From the NCBI RefSeq assembly GCF_022568835.1, contig NZ_JAKZHV010000011.1, forward strand, positions 62,001 to 126,000: 64,000 bases of DNA. The letters are read 5' to 3'. The stretch comes from Arsenicicoccus piscis (GTDB lineage Bacteria > Actinomycetota > Actinomycetes > Actinomycetales > Dermatophilaceae). This document shows, in pieces, positions 16,200 through 24,282 of the stretch; position 1 is the stretch's first letter; each line of letters opens with the position of its first letter. The notes under the pieces are model-generated. The model searched no databases. It saw only the letters and a list, made by a program, of their open reading frames with translations, and was not told where the DNA came from. The position numbers were made by a program, and so were the translations under genes.

Positions 16200-17317
16200 G
16201 AGGATGCCTTCTTGCGGCGGATCAGCATGCGTGGGTAGGTCTGGATGAAGCAGTCTTCACCAACCTTGTAGTAGGTCTTTCCCTTCGGCGGAGGATCGAC
16301 CTTGAGCGCAGCACCGTCGTTCAGCTTCGACACTTCGCTGGTACGTCCATCGGCACTGACCTGAATCTGGGTGGGGTACTTCTTCGAGGCGATACCGAAC
16401 CACGTCTTGGTGATGCCGACGATCTCAAACTGGTCGGGGTTGTGCTTACCCAGGAAGCTGACGGGTACACCGACCACCCCGTCGTAGTCCATGGGGATGT
16501 CCACGACCTTGGAGACCTCGATCGCGTCAAAGTTGTCGTATGACGGGTAGATCTGGGGGTCATAAGGCCTGTAGAGGATGAGGTCCTCGTGACGTTTGGC
16601 GTGGTCGAGGTTGGTGAACCATGCTGAGCTGCCGATGGTCTGCCATCGCTGACCGTTCTCGTCGGTGCGCTGGCCGGACTTCACTGGGAAGTCTTCCTTG
16701 ACCCGGAACCACATCTGTCCGGTGCCCGCGCGGGTGACGCCGAGCCAGAACCGCCCCGCTTGGACATGGGGCCAGATGTCGCGGGTGGTGATGGCGTTCA
16801 TGTTCCCGATGATGAGGAACTTCTTCTCGTGCTCGATGAGCTGCTCGACGTACTCGCGGAAGAGGCTGAAGGGCGGGTTGGTGACGACGATGTCGGCCTG
16901 CTTCAGCAGCGCGATGCTCTCGGCTGATCGGAAGTCGCCGTCTCCGGCGAAGGTCTGCACCTCGATCTCGTCACGGCCGGGAACGCGGTCGCCGTCCTTG
17001 TCGCCGGTGTACTCGAGGTAGACGGCCTGCTCGCTGTCCTCGGTGGAGAACAGGTCCATGTTCTGGCTCTTGTAGCAGGCGGCGATGAGCTTCTTCAGGC
17101 CGAGCTTCTCGAAGTTGTAGCTGAAGTAGTGGAAGAACTCGGACTCCCGCGGGTCGTCGCAGTTGAGGTAGACGACCTTGCCCTTGAAGTGCTTCTTGTA
17201 GTGCCGAAGCTCCTTCTCGATGTCGGACAGCTGGGTGTAGAACTCGTCGTCCTTGGCCGCCTTCGCCTCGCCGAGGCTGCGCTGCTTGGACCCGTTCCCC
17301 GCGGTCTTGCTCGCCAT
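16196..17317 (-). CDS. EcoRI-family adenine-specific DNA methyltransferase
   Basis: 373 residues from ATG 17317 (GGAG six bases upstream), preferred over ATG 17338. KDDEFYTQLSDIEKEL, the S-adenosylmethionine-site region VVYLNCDDPRESEFFHYF and the catalytic NPPF tetrapeptide (147-150, in IVVTNPPFSLFREYVEQL) match EcoRI-type N6-adenine methylases. It is the first gene of an operon running methylase, DUF262-HNH nuclease, TcmP, with the nuclease start overlapping its stop. It would mark host DNA at an unknown site. No EcoRI-type endonuclease is present. Its promoter must lie in 17318-17595. Confidence 0.9.
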   Translation of the reverse strand: MASKTAGNGSKQRSLGEAKAAKDDEFYTQLSDIEKELRHYKKHFKGKVVYLNCDDPRESEFFHYFSYNFEKLGLKKLIAACYKSQNMDLFSTEDSEQAVYLEYTGDKDGDRVPGRDEIEVQTFAGDGDFRSAESIALLKQADIVVTNPPFSLFREYVEQLIEHEKKFLIIGNMNAITTRDIWPHVQAGRFWLGVTRAGTGQMWFRVKEDFPVKSGQRTDENGQRWQTIGSSAWFTNLDHAKRHEDLILYRPYDPQIYPSYDNFDAIEVSKVVDIPMDYDGVVGVPVSFLGKHNPDQFEIVGITKTWFGIASKKYPTQIQVSADGRTSEVSKLNDGAALKVDPPPKGKTYYKVGEDCFIQTYPRMLIRRKKASS

Positions 17318-17595
17318 GTCGCGCTCCACTATCCCCATCCATGCTGTCGCTCTTGTTGCGGCTCACCCTAGCCACGACGGGGGACAGGCTGGCGGAGGCG
17401 CTGCGGGAGTGAGGCCACCCCGACGAGGTGGCCGAGCCCGTCGACCCAGCTCGAAATCGGCCTGCCCCCGCAACCTCCGCGCGCAAGCGGCCTTCGGATC
17501 GGCCGCGATCCGACACATATCCGACACGCAGACCTGAGCCGTGAGGTGCCTGCGGCCCGCTTCGGCTGGTATACAAGCCAAGACGTAGGCCATGT
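17318..17595. other. Right end of the element, upstream of the methyltransferase operon
   Basis: 278 bases with no convincing gene, between the methyltransferase start and attR. The region must contain the operon promoter. CGACAC-like words near 17510-17530 echo those before the integrase, but I cannot assign a function. Confidence 0.45.
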
Positions 17596-17624
17596 CGTGG
17601 GGGTTCAAGTCCCCCTCCGGACAC
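17596..17624. other. Attachment site attR (duplicate of tRNA-Leu 3' end)
   Basis: An exact 29-base copy of 10325-10353, including the T-arm and 3' acceptor strand of tRNA-Leu, with no tRNA body in front. It marks the right boundary of a 7.3-kb integrated element and was the original tRNA end before integration. Confidence 0.92.
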
Positions 17625-17630
17625 CATCAC

Positions 17631-17668
17631 GACGAAGGCCCCTGACCAGCAGGTCAGGGGCCTTCGTC
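17631..17668 (+). terminator. Strong hairpin after attR (original tRNA-Leu terminator)
   Basis: Perfect 17-base arms at 17631-17647 and 17652-17668 around loop AGCA. It sits where the tRNA-Leu terminator would be if the element were excised. It is followed by GTGCCTGG rather than a T-run, as is common in high-G+C genomes. Confidence 0.75.
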
Positions 17669-17736
17669 GTGCCTGGGTGCGGATCGCCGACTAGCGTTCC
17701 ATCTCACGACAGCTCGAGCACAGCACGGAGGTCCGC

Positions 17737-18678
17737 ATGGCAACGCGTCCCGAGTTCCACCCCGACCTGCAGATCGGTCGGTTCCTCCCCGGTCTGTCGC
17801 TCGGGCGGCGAAGCACCGCGCTGATGCAGCGCCTCCCCGCGCGTGCCCCCGTGGCGCCCGACGACCTCCTGGTCGACGACGTCGAGCTGCCGAGACCGGA
17901 CGCGGCCGCGGTCGGGCTCCGGGTCTACCGGCCCCGCACCGTGGTGGGCCCGGCTCCTGTCCTCCTCTGGATCCACGGTGGCGGCATGATCGTCGGGAAT
18001 CACCTGCAGGACGAGGCGAAGAGCATCGCGTTCGCGCGGACGCTGGGCATCACCGTGGCGTCGGTGCGCTACCGCCTCGCACCGCAGCACCCCGCGCCCG
18101 CGGCGCTCGAGGACTGCTACGCCGCACTGACCTGGCTGGTCGATCACGCGCAGGAGCGCGGCATCGACCCCGCTCGGGTCGCGATCGGCGGCGCCAGCGC
18201 GGGCGGCGGCCTTGCCGCGGGCCTCACGCTGATGGCCCACGATCGCGGCCAGGTCCGGCCGGCGTTCCAGCTGCTCGTCTACCCGATGCTGGACGACCGG
18301 ACCGTGACGCGCGCCGACCTGGACACGAGCGGCGTCCGCGTCTGGACCCCCGGCAGCAACCGGTATGCCTGGACGGCCTACCTTGGCGGGCCTCCGGGCG
18401 GCGAGGGGGTCTCGGACTACGCCGCGCCCGCCCGCCGCGAGGACCTCACGGGGCTGCCCCCGACCTGGATCGGCGTCGGATCCCTCGACCTGTTCTACGA
18501 CGAGGACGTCCGCTATGCCGAGCGGCTCACCGAGAGCGGGGTCCCGTGCGAGCTGCTGACGGTGCCGGGCGCCTTCCATGGCTTCGACGCTCTCGCGGCG
18601 AAGAAGCCGGTCTCGAAGGAGTTCTGGCGCGCCCAGGCGCGAGCGCTGCGCGCTGCCCTGGAGCTGCCCTCGGGCTAA
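17737..18678 (+). CDS. Alpha/beta hydrolase, hormone-sensitive-lipase type esterase
   Basis: 313 residues. The oxyanion motif HGGG (80-83) and nucleophile motif GASAG (Ser154) define the HSL/class IV esterase family. The acid is probably the Asp in GSLDLFYDED and the base His is in AFHGFD near the end. There is no signal peptide, so it is cytoplasmic. It probably hydrolyses short-chain esters; the natural substrate is unknown. It is the first chromosomal gene after the element, and its ATG 17737 follows GCACGGAGG. Confidence 0.9.
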   Translation: MATRPEFHPDLQIGRFLPGLSLGRRSTALMQRLPARAPVAPDDLLVDDVELPRPDAAAVGLRVYRPRTVVGPAPVLLWIHGGGMIVGNHLQDEAKSIAFARTLGITVASVRYRLAPQHPAPAALEDCYAALTWLVDHAQERGIDPARVAIGGASAGGGLAAGLTLMAHDRGQVRPAFQLLVYPMLDDRTVTRADLDTSGVRVWTPGSNRYAWTAYLGGPPGGEGVSDYAAPARREDLTGLPPTWIGVGSLDLFYDEDVRYAERLTESGVPCELLTVPGAFHGFDALAAKKPVSKEFWRAQARALRAALELPSG

Positions 18679-18755
18679 CCTACGACCTCATCCCGGCCGG
18701 CCGGGCGGTCCGGCCGGCCGGGCGGACCGGGCGGACCGGGCCGAGGATGTGACGG

Positions 18756-19544
18756 TCACTGCCAGGTGGCCGTCTCCGGGTCGATGCCCTGGGCCCGAGC
18801 GGTCGCGGCGACCGCGTCGGCGAGCCACGCCGTCAGCCCCGGTGCGAGCTGCTCGTAGTGCTCGGTGAACCGCGCGTCCTCGAGGTACATCCGGGTCAGG
18901 CACACCTGCATCGACGTCGAGCAGTCGTAGAACCGGTCGATCGAGAGACGGTGCCGCTCCACCAGCTCGGCCGCCTCGCTCGACGCCGGGTCGACGCCCG
19001 AGCACCTCGCGGCGGCCAGGTCGGCCTCCAGCGCGTCGGTGTCGGCCTTCACCTGCTCCCACTGCTCACGCGTCATCGACGCGGCGCGCGCCTGAGACTG
19101 CTCCCACTGGGGCGTGTCACCCCAGCGCTGCTCGGCTTCCTCGGCGTACTCCGGCTTCCAGTCCGTGCCGAAGATCTCGGCCTGCTCCTGTGGGCTGAGC
19201 TGTTGTCCCATGTCGTGTCCTTCCACCATCTGGTCGACTGCGGAGACCATCTCCTGCAGGCGGGCGATGCGGGTGGTGAGTAGGGTGCGCTGCCGCAGCA
19301 GCTGCTCCCGCTCGTCGACCTCGGGGTCGTCGAGCACCCGGCCGATCTCGGCCAGGCTCATCCCGAGCTCGCGATAGACGAGCACCCGGTTGATCCGAGC
19401 CACGTCCGCTGCGTCGTAGACCCGGTAGTCACCATGCGTTCGGCCGCTCGGGCGGACCAGCGCCACCTCGTCCCAGTGGTGCAGCGTCCGCACGCTGATG
19501 CCCACCAGGGAGGCGACCTGACCGACCGTGAGCTCGTTCGTCAC
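18756..19544 (-). CDS. MerR-family regulator with TipAS-type ligand domain
   Basis: 262 residues from GTG 19544 (an upstream in-frame ATG at 19571 is less likely). The N-terminal MerR helix-turn-helix reads LTVGQVASLVGISVRTLHHW, followed by YRVYDAADVARINRVLVYRELG and a coiled-coil linker (REQLLRQRTLLTTRIARLQEM). The C-terminal 140 residues match the TipAS drug-binding domain, including FGTDWKPEYAEEAEQRWGDT, FYDCSTSMQVCLTRMYLED and FTEHYEQLAPGLTAWL. Such proteins bind thiopeptides or other ligands and activate promoters with long spacers. Its target here is unknown. Confidence 0.9.
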   Translation of the reverse strand: MTNELTVGQVASLVGISVRTLHHWDEVALVRPSGRTHGDYRVYDAADVARINRVLVYRELGMSLAEIGRVLDDPEVDEREQLLRQRTLLTTRIARLQEMVSAVDQMVEGHDMGQQLSPQEQAEIFGTDWKPEYAEEAEQRWGDTPQWEQSQARAASMTREQWEQVKADTDALEADLAAARCSGVDPASSEAAELVERHRLSIDRFYDCSTSMQVCLTRMYLEDARFTEHYEQLAPGLTAWLADAVAATARAQGIDPETATWQ

Positions 19545-19637
19545 CGTCCCAGCATCTCTCACAGGGACCACGCTGGTGCCTCACGCCGCGTGAGGGTCAA
19601 CCCCATCGTTGCGTCGAGGTGCGCCGCGCACCCGACC

Positions 19638-20954
19638 TCAGAGGGGCACGCCGCCGAAGGTCACCGCGCTGAGGATGAAGATGACGAACATGCCGATCGC
19701 CCACTTGCCCGCGGAGCGCTGCCACGCGCCCATGTCGACGCCGGTCAGGGCGAGCAGCAGGTAGATGAACCCGACGAGCGGGGAGAGCAGGTGGAACGCC
19801 TGGCCCGTGGTCGACATGACGGCGATGTCCATGGGGGAGAAGCCGTACTGCGCACCGGTCTGGGCCAGCACCGGCAGCACCCCGAGGTAGAACGCGTCGT
19901 TCGACAGCAGGAACGTGCCGGGGGCGGAGGCGAGCGCCGTGACCAGGCCCCAGTGGCTACCGACCGAGCTCGGGACCACGCTGGAGAGGGACTCACCGAT
20001 GGCCTGGGACATGCCCGACTCGTTGAGGACGCCCATGAAGACGCCGGCGGCGAGAACCATCATGATGACCTGCACGGCGTTGGAGCCGTGGATCTCGACG
20101 ATGTCCCGCTGGTCCTTCAGCCAGCGGTAGTTGACCAGCAAGGCGATGGCGAAGGCGATCTCGAACAGGATCGCGGCGTTGATCTTCGGGACGAACCCGA
20201 TGCCGCCGAAGATGAGGAAGATCATCAGCAGCACGGTCAGGCCGAGGTTGAACCAGATCAGCCTCGGACGCTTGAGGTGGCCGAACTCGTCGTCGTGGGC
20301 GGGGGTCATCGACGCGATCTGCTCGTCGGACAGCCGGACGACGCCGAGCCGCTTGCGCTCCTGCAGGCCCCGCCAGTAGGCCACCCCGATCACCCAGAGG
20401 ATCGCGAGGATCATGCCGGGGAGGATCTTGCGCAGCAGCTCGCCCTCGTCGACCTTGAGCGCCGCGATGATGCGGGCCGTCGGGCCGCCCCAGGGGAGCA
20501 GGTTCATGACCTCGTTGGCCAAGATGACGATCACGGCGAGATCCATCATGCGCATCTTCAGCTGCTGGTAGACCGGGATCATCGCGGTGCACACGATCAT
20601 CGTCGTGGTCGTGCCGTCACCGTCGACGGACACGGCTGCGGCGAGGATGGCGGTGCCGACCAGCACCTTGAGCGGGTCGCCCTTGACCACGCGCACGATG
20701 AAGTGGACGAGGGGGTCGAACAGTCCGGCGCTGATCATCAGGCCGAAGTACATGATCGCGAAGAGCAGCATCACCGCGGTCGGTGCCACACCCTTCACCC
20801 CGGTGAGGCTGAAGTCGCCGAGCTGGCCGGCGAAGCCCGCGATGGCTCCGATCAGCAGCGGCGACAGCACGAGCGCCGTGTAGGGCGTCGTCCACTTCAG
20901 CATGATCAGGGTCATGAACGCGATGACGATCGCGAGTCCCCAGATGGCCAGCAC
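19638..20954 (-). CDS. CitMHS-family citrate/metal:proton symporter
   Basis: 438 residues with about 12 hydrophobic membrane segments. Features such as TALVLSPLLIGAIAGF, AVSVDGDGTTTTMIVCTAMIP, NEVMNLLPWGGPTARI and APGTFLLSNDAFYLGVLPVL are characteristic of CitM/CitH citrate-metal transporters. It imports citrate complexed with Mg2+ or Ca2+ with protons across the inner membrane. No two-component regulator is adjacent and the gene appears monocistronic. Which metal-citrate complex is preferred cannot be read from sequence. Confidence 0.9.
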   Translation of the reverse strand: MLAIWGLAIVIAFMTLIMLKWTTPYTALVLSPLLIGAIAGFAGQLGDFSLTGVKGVAPTAVMLLFAIMYFGLMISAGLFDPLVHFIVRVVKGDPLKVLVGTAILAAAVSVDGDGTTTTMIVCTAMIPVYQQLKMRMMDLAVIVILANEVMNLLPWGGPTARIIAALKVDEGELLRKILPGMILAILWVIGVAYWRGLQERKRLGVVRLSDEQIASMTPAHDDEFGHLKRPRLIWFNLGLTVLLMIFLIFGGIGFVPKINAAILFEIAFAIALLVNYRWLKDQRDIVEIHGSNAVQVIMMVLAAGVFMGVLNESGMSQAIGESLSSVVPSSVGSHWGLVTALASAPGTFLLSNDAFYLGVLPVLAQTGAQYGFSPMDIAVMSTTGQAFHLLSPLVGFIYLLLALTGVDMGAWQRSAGKWAIGMFVIFILSAVTFGGVPL

Positions 20955-21115
20955 GGGCTCTCCTCCACTCCGGTCGGCGTCGCGCGCTCCTCGCGCGGCG
21001 TCCGGTCGGGGACCAGGGTGCGACCGCAGCCGGGTTCGCGCTCACCGAATTACCGGGCGGAGACCATTTCGAGACCTGTTTGGGGGGGGTCGACCCGTCG
21101 CCCTAGGGTGGGTTC

Positions 21116-22447
21116 ATGAGCGACGCGCAGCCCCAGCTCCAGCCGGTCGACGAGGTCGAGCGGATCTGCCGCGACCTCATCCGGATCGACTCCTCCAACT
21201 ACGGCGACGGCAGCGGTCCGGGGGAGCGGGCCGCCGCCGAGTACGTCATGGGCCAGCTCACCGAGGTGGGGCTGGACCCGTTCTACGCAGAGTCGGCGGA
21301 CCGAAGAGCGAGCGTGGTCGTGCGCGTCGCGGGCGCGGACCCAGCGCGGCCGGCTCTCGTGGTCCACGGCCACACCGACGTCGTGCCCGCGCAGGCCGAC
21401 GACTGGAGCGTCGACCCGTTCGCCGCCGAGGTCAAGGACGGGTGCATCTGGGGTCGGGGCGCCGTCGACATGAAGGACATGGACGCCATGATCCTGGCCA
21501 ACCTGCGCCACCTTGCCCGCACCGGCACCAAGCCGCCGCGGGATCTCGTCTTCGCCTTCTTCGCCGACGAGGAGGCCGGCGGCCGAGCGGGCAGCCACTG
21601 GATGGTCGACCATCACGCGGACCTGTTCGAGGGGGCGACCGAGGCGATCAGCGAGGTCGGCGGCTTCTCGATCACGTTGCCCGGCAAGGACGGCGGCGAC
21701 CGTCGGGCCTACCTGCTGCAGACCGCCGAGAAGGGCATCGGCTGGCTGCGCCTGCGCGCCCAGGGTCGCGCCGGACACGGCTCGGTGCCGAACGACGACA
21801 ACGCCATCGTCAAGCTCGCCGGCGCGATCGAGCGGATCAACGCGCACAAGTGGCCGCGCACCTACATCGCGTCGGTGCGCGAGCTGCTCGACGGCATCTC
21901 GACCGAGACGGGCACGCTCTACAACGACGAGGACGTCGAGGGCATCCTCGAGCTGCTCGGCGGCGCAAGGGGATTCGTCGAGGGCACCCTGTCCGACACC
22001 AGCAACTTCACCCAGCTCGACGCGGGCTACAAGCACAACGTCATCCCGCAGACCGCCACGGCGGCGCTCGACTGCCGCTTCCTGCCCGGCCACGAGGAGG
22101 AACTCATGGCCACGGTCAGCGAGCTGGCCGGGTCGGACGTGGAGGTGCTGGTCGACCACCGCGACACCGCGCTGGAGGCGCCCTTCCGCGGCGACCTGGT
22201 CGACGCGATGGGGCGGGCGCTGCAGGCCGAGGACCCCGGCTCGCTGCTGCTGCCCTACTGCCTGTCCGGCGGCACCGACAACAAGGCGCTGTCTCGGCTC
22301 GGCATCACGGGCTACGGCTTCGCGCCGCTGCGCCTGCCCAAAGAGCTGGACTTCGTGAGGATGTTCCACGGCATCGACGAGCGGATCCCGGTCGACTCGC
22401 TGCACTTCGGCACGCGGGTCCTCGGCCGGCTGCTCGCTGACTGCTGA
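21116..22447 (+). CDS. M20 family zinc metallopeptidase/hydrolase
   Basis: 443 residues. HGHTDVVPA, WGRGAVDMKDMDAM and FFADEEAGG give the dinuclear metal ligands and catalytic Asp/Glu of the M20 (ArgE/DapE/CPG2) family. The dimerisation domain has GRAGHGSVPNDDNAI, and SGGTDNKALSRLGI near the end supplies further ligands. Members of this subgroup are often annotated as general dipeptidases or carboxypeptidases; the substrate is unknown. ATG 21116 opens the conserved sequence. It is convergent with a DUF5703 gene two bases away. Confidence 0.88.
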   Translation: MSDAQPQLQPVDEVERICRDLIRIDSSNYGDGSGPGERAAAEYVMGQLTEVGLDPFYAESADRRASVVVRVAGADPARPALVVHGHTDVVPAQADDWSVDPFAAEVKDGCIWGRGAVDMKDMDAMILANLRHLARTGTKPPRDLVFAFFADEEAGGRAGSHWMVDHHADLFEGATEAISEVGGFSITLPGKDGGDRRAYLLQTAEKGIGWLRLRAQGRAGHGSVPNDDNAIVKLAGAIERINAHKWPRTYIASVRELLDGISTETGTLYNDEDVEGILELLGGARGFVEGTLSDTSNFTQLDAGYKHNVIPQTATAALDCRFLPGHEEELMATVSELAGSDVEVLVDHRDTALEAPFRGDLVDAMGRALQAEDPGSLLLPYCLSGGTDNKALSRLGITGYGFAPLRLPKELDFVRMFHGIDERIPVDSLHFGTRVLGRLLADC

Positions 22448-22448
22448 G

Positions 22449-22643
22449 TCAGGCGGTGCGCTGCACCCGGATCACCCGGCGGCGCACCTCGGCGCGACGC
22501 ACCCCACCCCAGTAGACCGTCATGCGGGTGAGCTCCCAGTCGCCGTACTCGGCGTCGTCGGTGAGGACCCGCCGGATCTCGGCCCGGCTGACCCGCGGCA
22601 AGAAGGTCACCTGCTTGTACTCGTAGTCCACCGCCATCGGCAC
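22449..22643 (-). CDS. DUF5703 family protein
   Basis: 64 residues, small and basic, with VDYEYKQVTFLPRVSRAEIRR, YGDWELTRMTVYWGGVRR and a basic end RRRVIRVQRT, matching the small actinobacterial DUF5703 family often found next to M20 peptidase genes. Function unknown. The start may be GTG 22643 or ATG 22637. Confidence 0.8.
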   Translation of the reverse strand: MPMAVDYEYKQVTFLPRVSRAEIRRVLTDDAEYGDWELTRMTVYWGGVRRAEVRRRVIRVQRTA

Positions 22644-22720
22644 ATCGTGCCACCGAGACCGGTGCAGACCAAGGACGTCTCACCGTGGTCAGCCGCCCCG
22701 CCAACGGGTAGGTTTGCGCC

Positions 22721-23137
22721 ATGAGCACCGAGCCTCGCGCCGCCCTCGCCGCCCTCACTGCCGCTTTCGAGCGTCACTTCGAGGCCGCCGCCTCCCGCCG
22801 GGGCGAGGACGACCCGGCCGTCGCCGCCGCCTACCAGAACCTCGCCGACGCCTTCGAGACCTACGAGGAGGCCATCGACGAGGCGTTCGGCGAGCTCACG
22901 CCGCTCGGGATCTACACCGAGGACGACGACGAAGACGACGAGGACGACGACGACTTCGACGACGAGGACGACGAGGACGAGGACGAGGACGACGACGAGG
23001 AGGACCTCGACGACGAGGACGACGAGGACGGGGTCTACGTCGGGCTCGACGACGAGGAGTACGACGAGGACGGTGAGGACGACGACGACGACAGCGACGA
23101 CGCCGGCCGCCGGGACCGGCCGAGGGCCCGCCGCTAG
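22721..23137 (+). CDS. Acidic 'primosomal protein'-type hypothetical
   Basis: 138 residues. The first 65 residues form a helical domain (AALAALTAAFERHFEAAASR, YQNLADAFETYEEAIDEAF). From residue 66 the chain is almost all Asp and Glu, encoded by a long GAC/GAG tract (about 22915-23100), ending in a short basic tail RRDRPRARR. Similar actinobacterial proteins are labelled primosomal protein without direct evidence. The stop shares one base with the next GTG start, so it is coupled to the LLM oxidoreductase. The acidic tail might mimic DNA or bind basic proteins, which is speculation. Confidence 0.75.
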   Translation: MSTEPRAALAALTAAFERHFEAAASRRGEDDPAVAAAYQNLADAFETYEEAIDEAFGELTPLGIYTEDDDEDDEDDDDFDDEDDEDEDEDDDEEDLDDEDDEDGVYVGLDDEEYDEDGEDDDDDSDDAGRRDRPRARR

Positions 23138-24180
23138 TGGACCTCGCGCTCAACCTCGGCTACTGGGGGCCGGGCAACGGCTCTGACACGGTCGAGCTGG
23201 CGGTCGTGGCCGACCAGCTCGGCTACCGCTGCGTGTGGGCCGCGGAGGCCTACGGCTCGGACGCGGTGACGGTGCTCTCCTTCATCGCGGCCCGCACGAC
23301 CCAGATCGACGTGGGCAGCGCGATCCTGCAGATCCCGGCGCGCAGCCCCGCTATGACGGCGATGACCGCCGCGACCCTCGACCAGCTGAGCGGTGGCCGC
23401 GTGCGGCTCGGGCTCGGCGTGTCCGGGCCGCAGGTGAGCGAGGGCTGGCACGGGGTGCGCTTCGCCCAGCCGCTCGGCCGGACCCGCGAGTACGTCCAGA
23501 TCGTCAACCAGGTCCTCGCGCGCGAGACGCTGCGCTTCGAGGGCAAGCACTTCACCCTGCCGCTGCCGGGCGGCCCCGGCAAGGCGCTCAAGCTCGCCAT
23601 GCGCCCGGTGCGCTCCCACATCCCGATCTACCTCGCGGCGGTCGGCCCCAAGAACCTCGAGCTGGCCGGCGAGATCGCCGACGGCTGGCACGGCATCTTC
23701 ATCGACCCCGAGCGCAGCGAGGACTTCCTCACCCCGCTGCGCACCGGTGCCCGCAAGGCCGGCAAGGGCACCGAGACCGACCCGCTCGCGGGCTTCGACA
23801 TCTGCCCGTCGGTGATGGTGTCGGTCGCCGACGACCTCGAGCAGGCGGCGGCCCCGCTGCGGGCGCAGTGGGCGCTCTACATCGGCGGGATGGGCTCGCG
23901 CGAGCAGAACTTCTACAACCGCGCGACGGTCGCGATGGGCTACGGCGCGGCCGCCGACCAGATCCAGGAGCTCTATCTCGAGGGGCGGCACCGCGAGGCC
24001 GCGGCCGCCGTGCCGCTGGAGCTGATCGACCGCACCGCGCTGCTTGGCAGCCCGGCGCGGATCGCGGACCGGATGCAGCGCTACCGCGACGCCGGCACGG
24101 TCACCTTGTCGGTGACGCCGGTCGGGCGCTCGATCCCAGAACGTGCGGCCGTTCTCAGGTCGCTGACAGCGGCCGTCTGA
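23137..24180 (+). CDS. LLM-class F420-dependent oxidoreductase
   Basis: 347 residues from GTG 23137, overlapping the preceding stop by one base. The luciferase-like TIM barrel is shown by LALNLGYWGPGNGSDTVELA, IDVGSAILQIPARSPAMTAM, LDQLSGGRVRLGLGVSGPQ and IYLAAVGPKNLELAGEIADG. Members of this actinobacterial subgroup use coenzyme F420 to reduce or oxidise diverse small molecules in the cytoplasm. The specific substrate is unknown, and an FMN-dependent activity is the alternative. Confidence 0.88.
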   Translation: MDLALNLGYWGPGNGSDTVELAVVADQLGYRCVWAAEAYGSDAVTVLSFIAARTTQIDVGSAILQIPARSPAMTAMTAATLDQLSGGRVRLGLGVSGPQVSEGWHGVRFAQPLGRTREYVQIVNQVLARETLRFEGKHFTLPLPGGPGKALKLAMRPVRSHIPIYLAAVGPKNLELAGEIADGWHGIFIDPERSEDFLTPLRTGARKAGKGTETDPLAGFDICPSVMVSVADDLEQAAAPLRAQWALYIGGMGSREQNFYNRATVAMGYGAAADQIQELYLEGRHREAAAAVPLELIDRTALLGSPARIADRMQRYRDAGTVTLSVTPVGRSIPERAAVLRSLTAAV

Positions 24181-24220
24181 CACACTGGCCTGACGGCCTG
24201 TCACCGGACAGCGCAGTCGA

Positions 24221-24240
24221 CGTCACCCGGGTGGGTGACG
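24221..24240. promoter_or_regulatory. 8-bp hairpin between LLM gene and uppP
   Basis: CGTCACCC and GGGTGACG form an 8-bp stem with a four-base loop, about 40 bases before the uppP start. It may be a weak terminator for the upstream gene or an operator. There is no T-run. Confidence 0.4.
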
Positions 24241-24282
24241 CGGGCCGCCACGACCCCTGTTCATCGACCGAAAGTTAGCCTG

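Noticed and set aside
17555..17595. A third copy of the hairpin repeat family near attR (GGCTGGTATACAAGCC)
   Set aside because: Only the TGGTATAC word resembles the loop of copy B; the arms do not match.
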